Made by a program: the position numbers and the translations under genes. The notes beneath the pieces were generated by a model. The model ran no database searches and was not told where the DNA came from. It saw only the letters and a list, made by a program, of their open reading frames with translations. 64,000 bases of DNA, taken from NCBI RefSeq assembly GCF_017377575.1, contig NZ_JAFREM010000025.1:124001-188000 (forward strand), read 5' to 3'. Origin of the DNA: Candidatus Enterococcus moelleringii (lineage in GTDB: Bacteria; Bacillota; Bacilli; Lactobacillales; Enterococcaceae). Below, piece after piece: positions 63,970 through 64,000 of the stretch. The stretch's first letter is position 1, and every line of letters begins with the position of its first letter.

Positions 63970-64000
63970 ATGGAGCAAGATATATTAGATAATTTAGTCG
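63970..64000 (+). CDS. start of next operon gene, cut by window edge
   Basis: ATG after AAATGGAGGTGCAGGT, reading MEQDILDNLV to the window end. It begins 17 bp after the isomerase-like gene and should be the next gene of the deoC operon. Too short to identify. Confidence 0.6.
   Translation, partial: MEQDILDNLV

Overview
This window looks like a chromosomal segment of a low-to-moderate GC Firmicute of the order Lactobacillales, most likely Enterococcus. The evidence is the glycerol kinase / FAD-linked glycerol-3-phosphate oxidase / GlpF cluster (close to the well-known E. casseliflavus proteins as I remember them), an Npr-type NADH peroxidase, the amaP-DUF2273-gls24 stress operon, an HrtR/HrtBA-type haem efflux locus, an Mga-like regulator, and AGGAGG ribosome binding sites with some TTG starts. 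I see no rRNA, tRNA, CRISPR array, insertion sequence or prophage.

Layout. 1-6.1 kb: end of a UPF0210 gene, a DUF4767 lipoprotein, an ABC ATPase plus large FtsX permease. 6.2-13.2 kb: a Cys-less FAD/NAD oxidoreductase overlapping an Mga-like regulator, then glpK-glpO-glpF behind a cre-like site. 13.3-16.9 kb: TetR regulator divergent from hrtB-hrtA, then a NdpA-like nucleoid protein. 17.2-18.6 kb: orphan ParA plus small partner, flanked by dyads. 18.7-23.9 kb (minus): polar amino acid ABC transporter with ornithine-cyclodeaminase-like and class V PLP enzymes. 24.5-27.8 kb: TcyP-like cystine symporter, YjiM-like double-cubane-cluster type protein and its YjiL-like ATPase activator. 27.9-31.4 kb: DUF2922 locus, a repeat-rich spacer, a cysteine-synthase-like gene and an XRE-cupin regulator. 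31.5-41 kb: nanE, S58 peptidase, gls24 operon, GSP39-type SDR, AarF/UbiB kinase, Fic protein with an altered active site, candidate small RNA, RraA-like protein, a Phd antitoxin with a decayed RelE toxin, UPF0756. 41-47.4 kb: NADH peroxidase, aromatic acid exporter, DUF4097 protein, polysaccharide deacetylase, aldehyde dehydrogenase. 47.5-59.7 kb: YoaK, AzlCD, fused ABC transporter, M42 peptidase, glucose dehydrogenase plus GlcU, Pr6Pr, MATE, methyltransferase, VOC protein. 59.9-64 kb: deoC plus two medium-chain dehydrogenases and a sugar isomerase-like gene, running off the window.

Most striking observation: the NADH peroxidase gene (41180-42541) is intact except for one in-frame UGA at codon 42, which is exactly the redox-active cysteine (Cys42) of the family. 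A hairpin that fits the loose bacterial SECIS geometry follows 10 nt later. This is either a selenocysteine-containing NADH peroxidase, unexpected in this group, or a very recent nonsense mutation at the worst possible codon. The window contains no selA/B/C/D gene, so it cannot decide between them. In physiology the genes fit together: GlpO makes H2O2 from glycerol-3-phosphate and the Npr-type enzyme would remove it.

Other points of interest: a linked cystine transporter / double-cubane protein system preceded by a TGTGA-N6-TCACA dyad; a family of degenerate intergenic repeats at three loci; a promoter-to-terminator small RNA candidate; enzymes that have lost family-defining residues (Fic His to Gln, GatD-like zinc cysteines, oxidoreductase Cys/His); and a 16-residue stub of a response regulator next to the fused ABC transporter.
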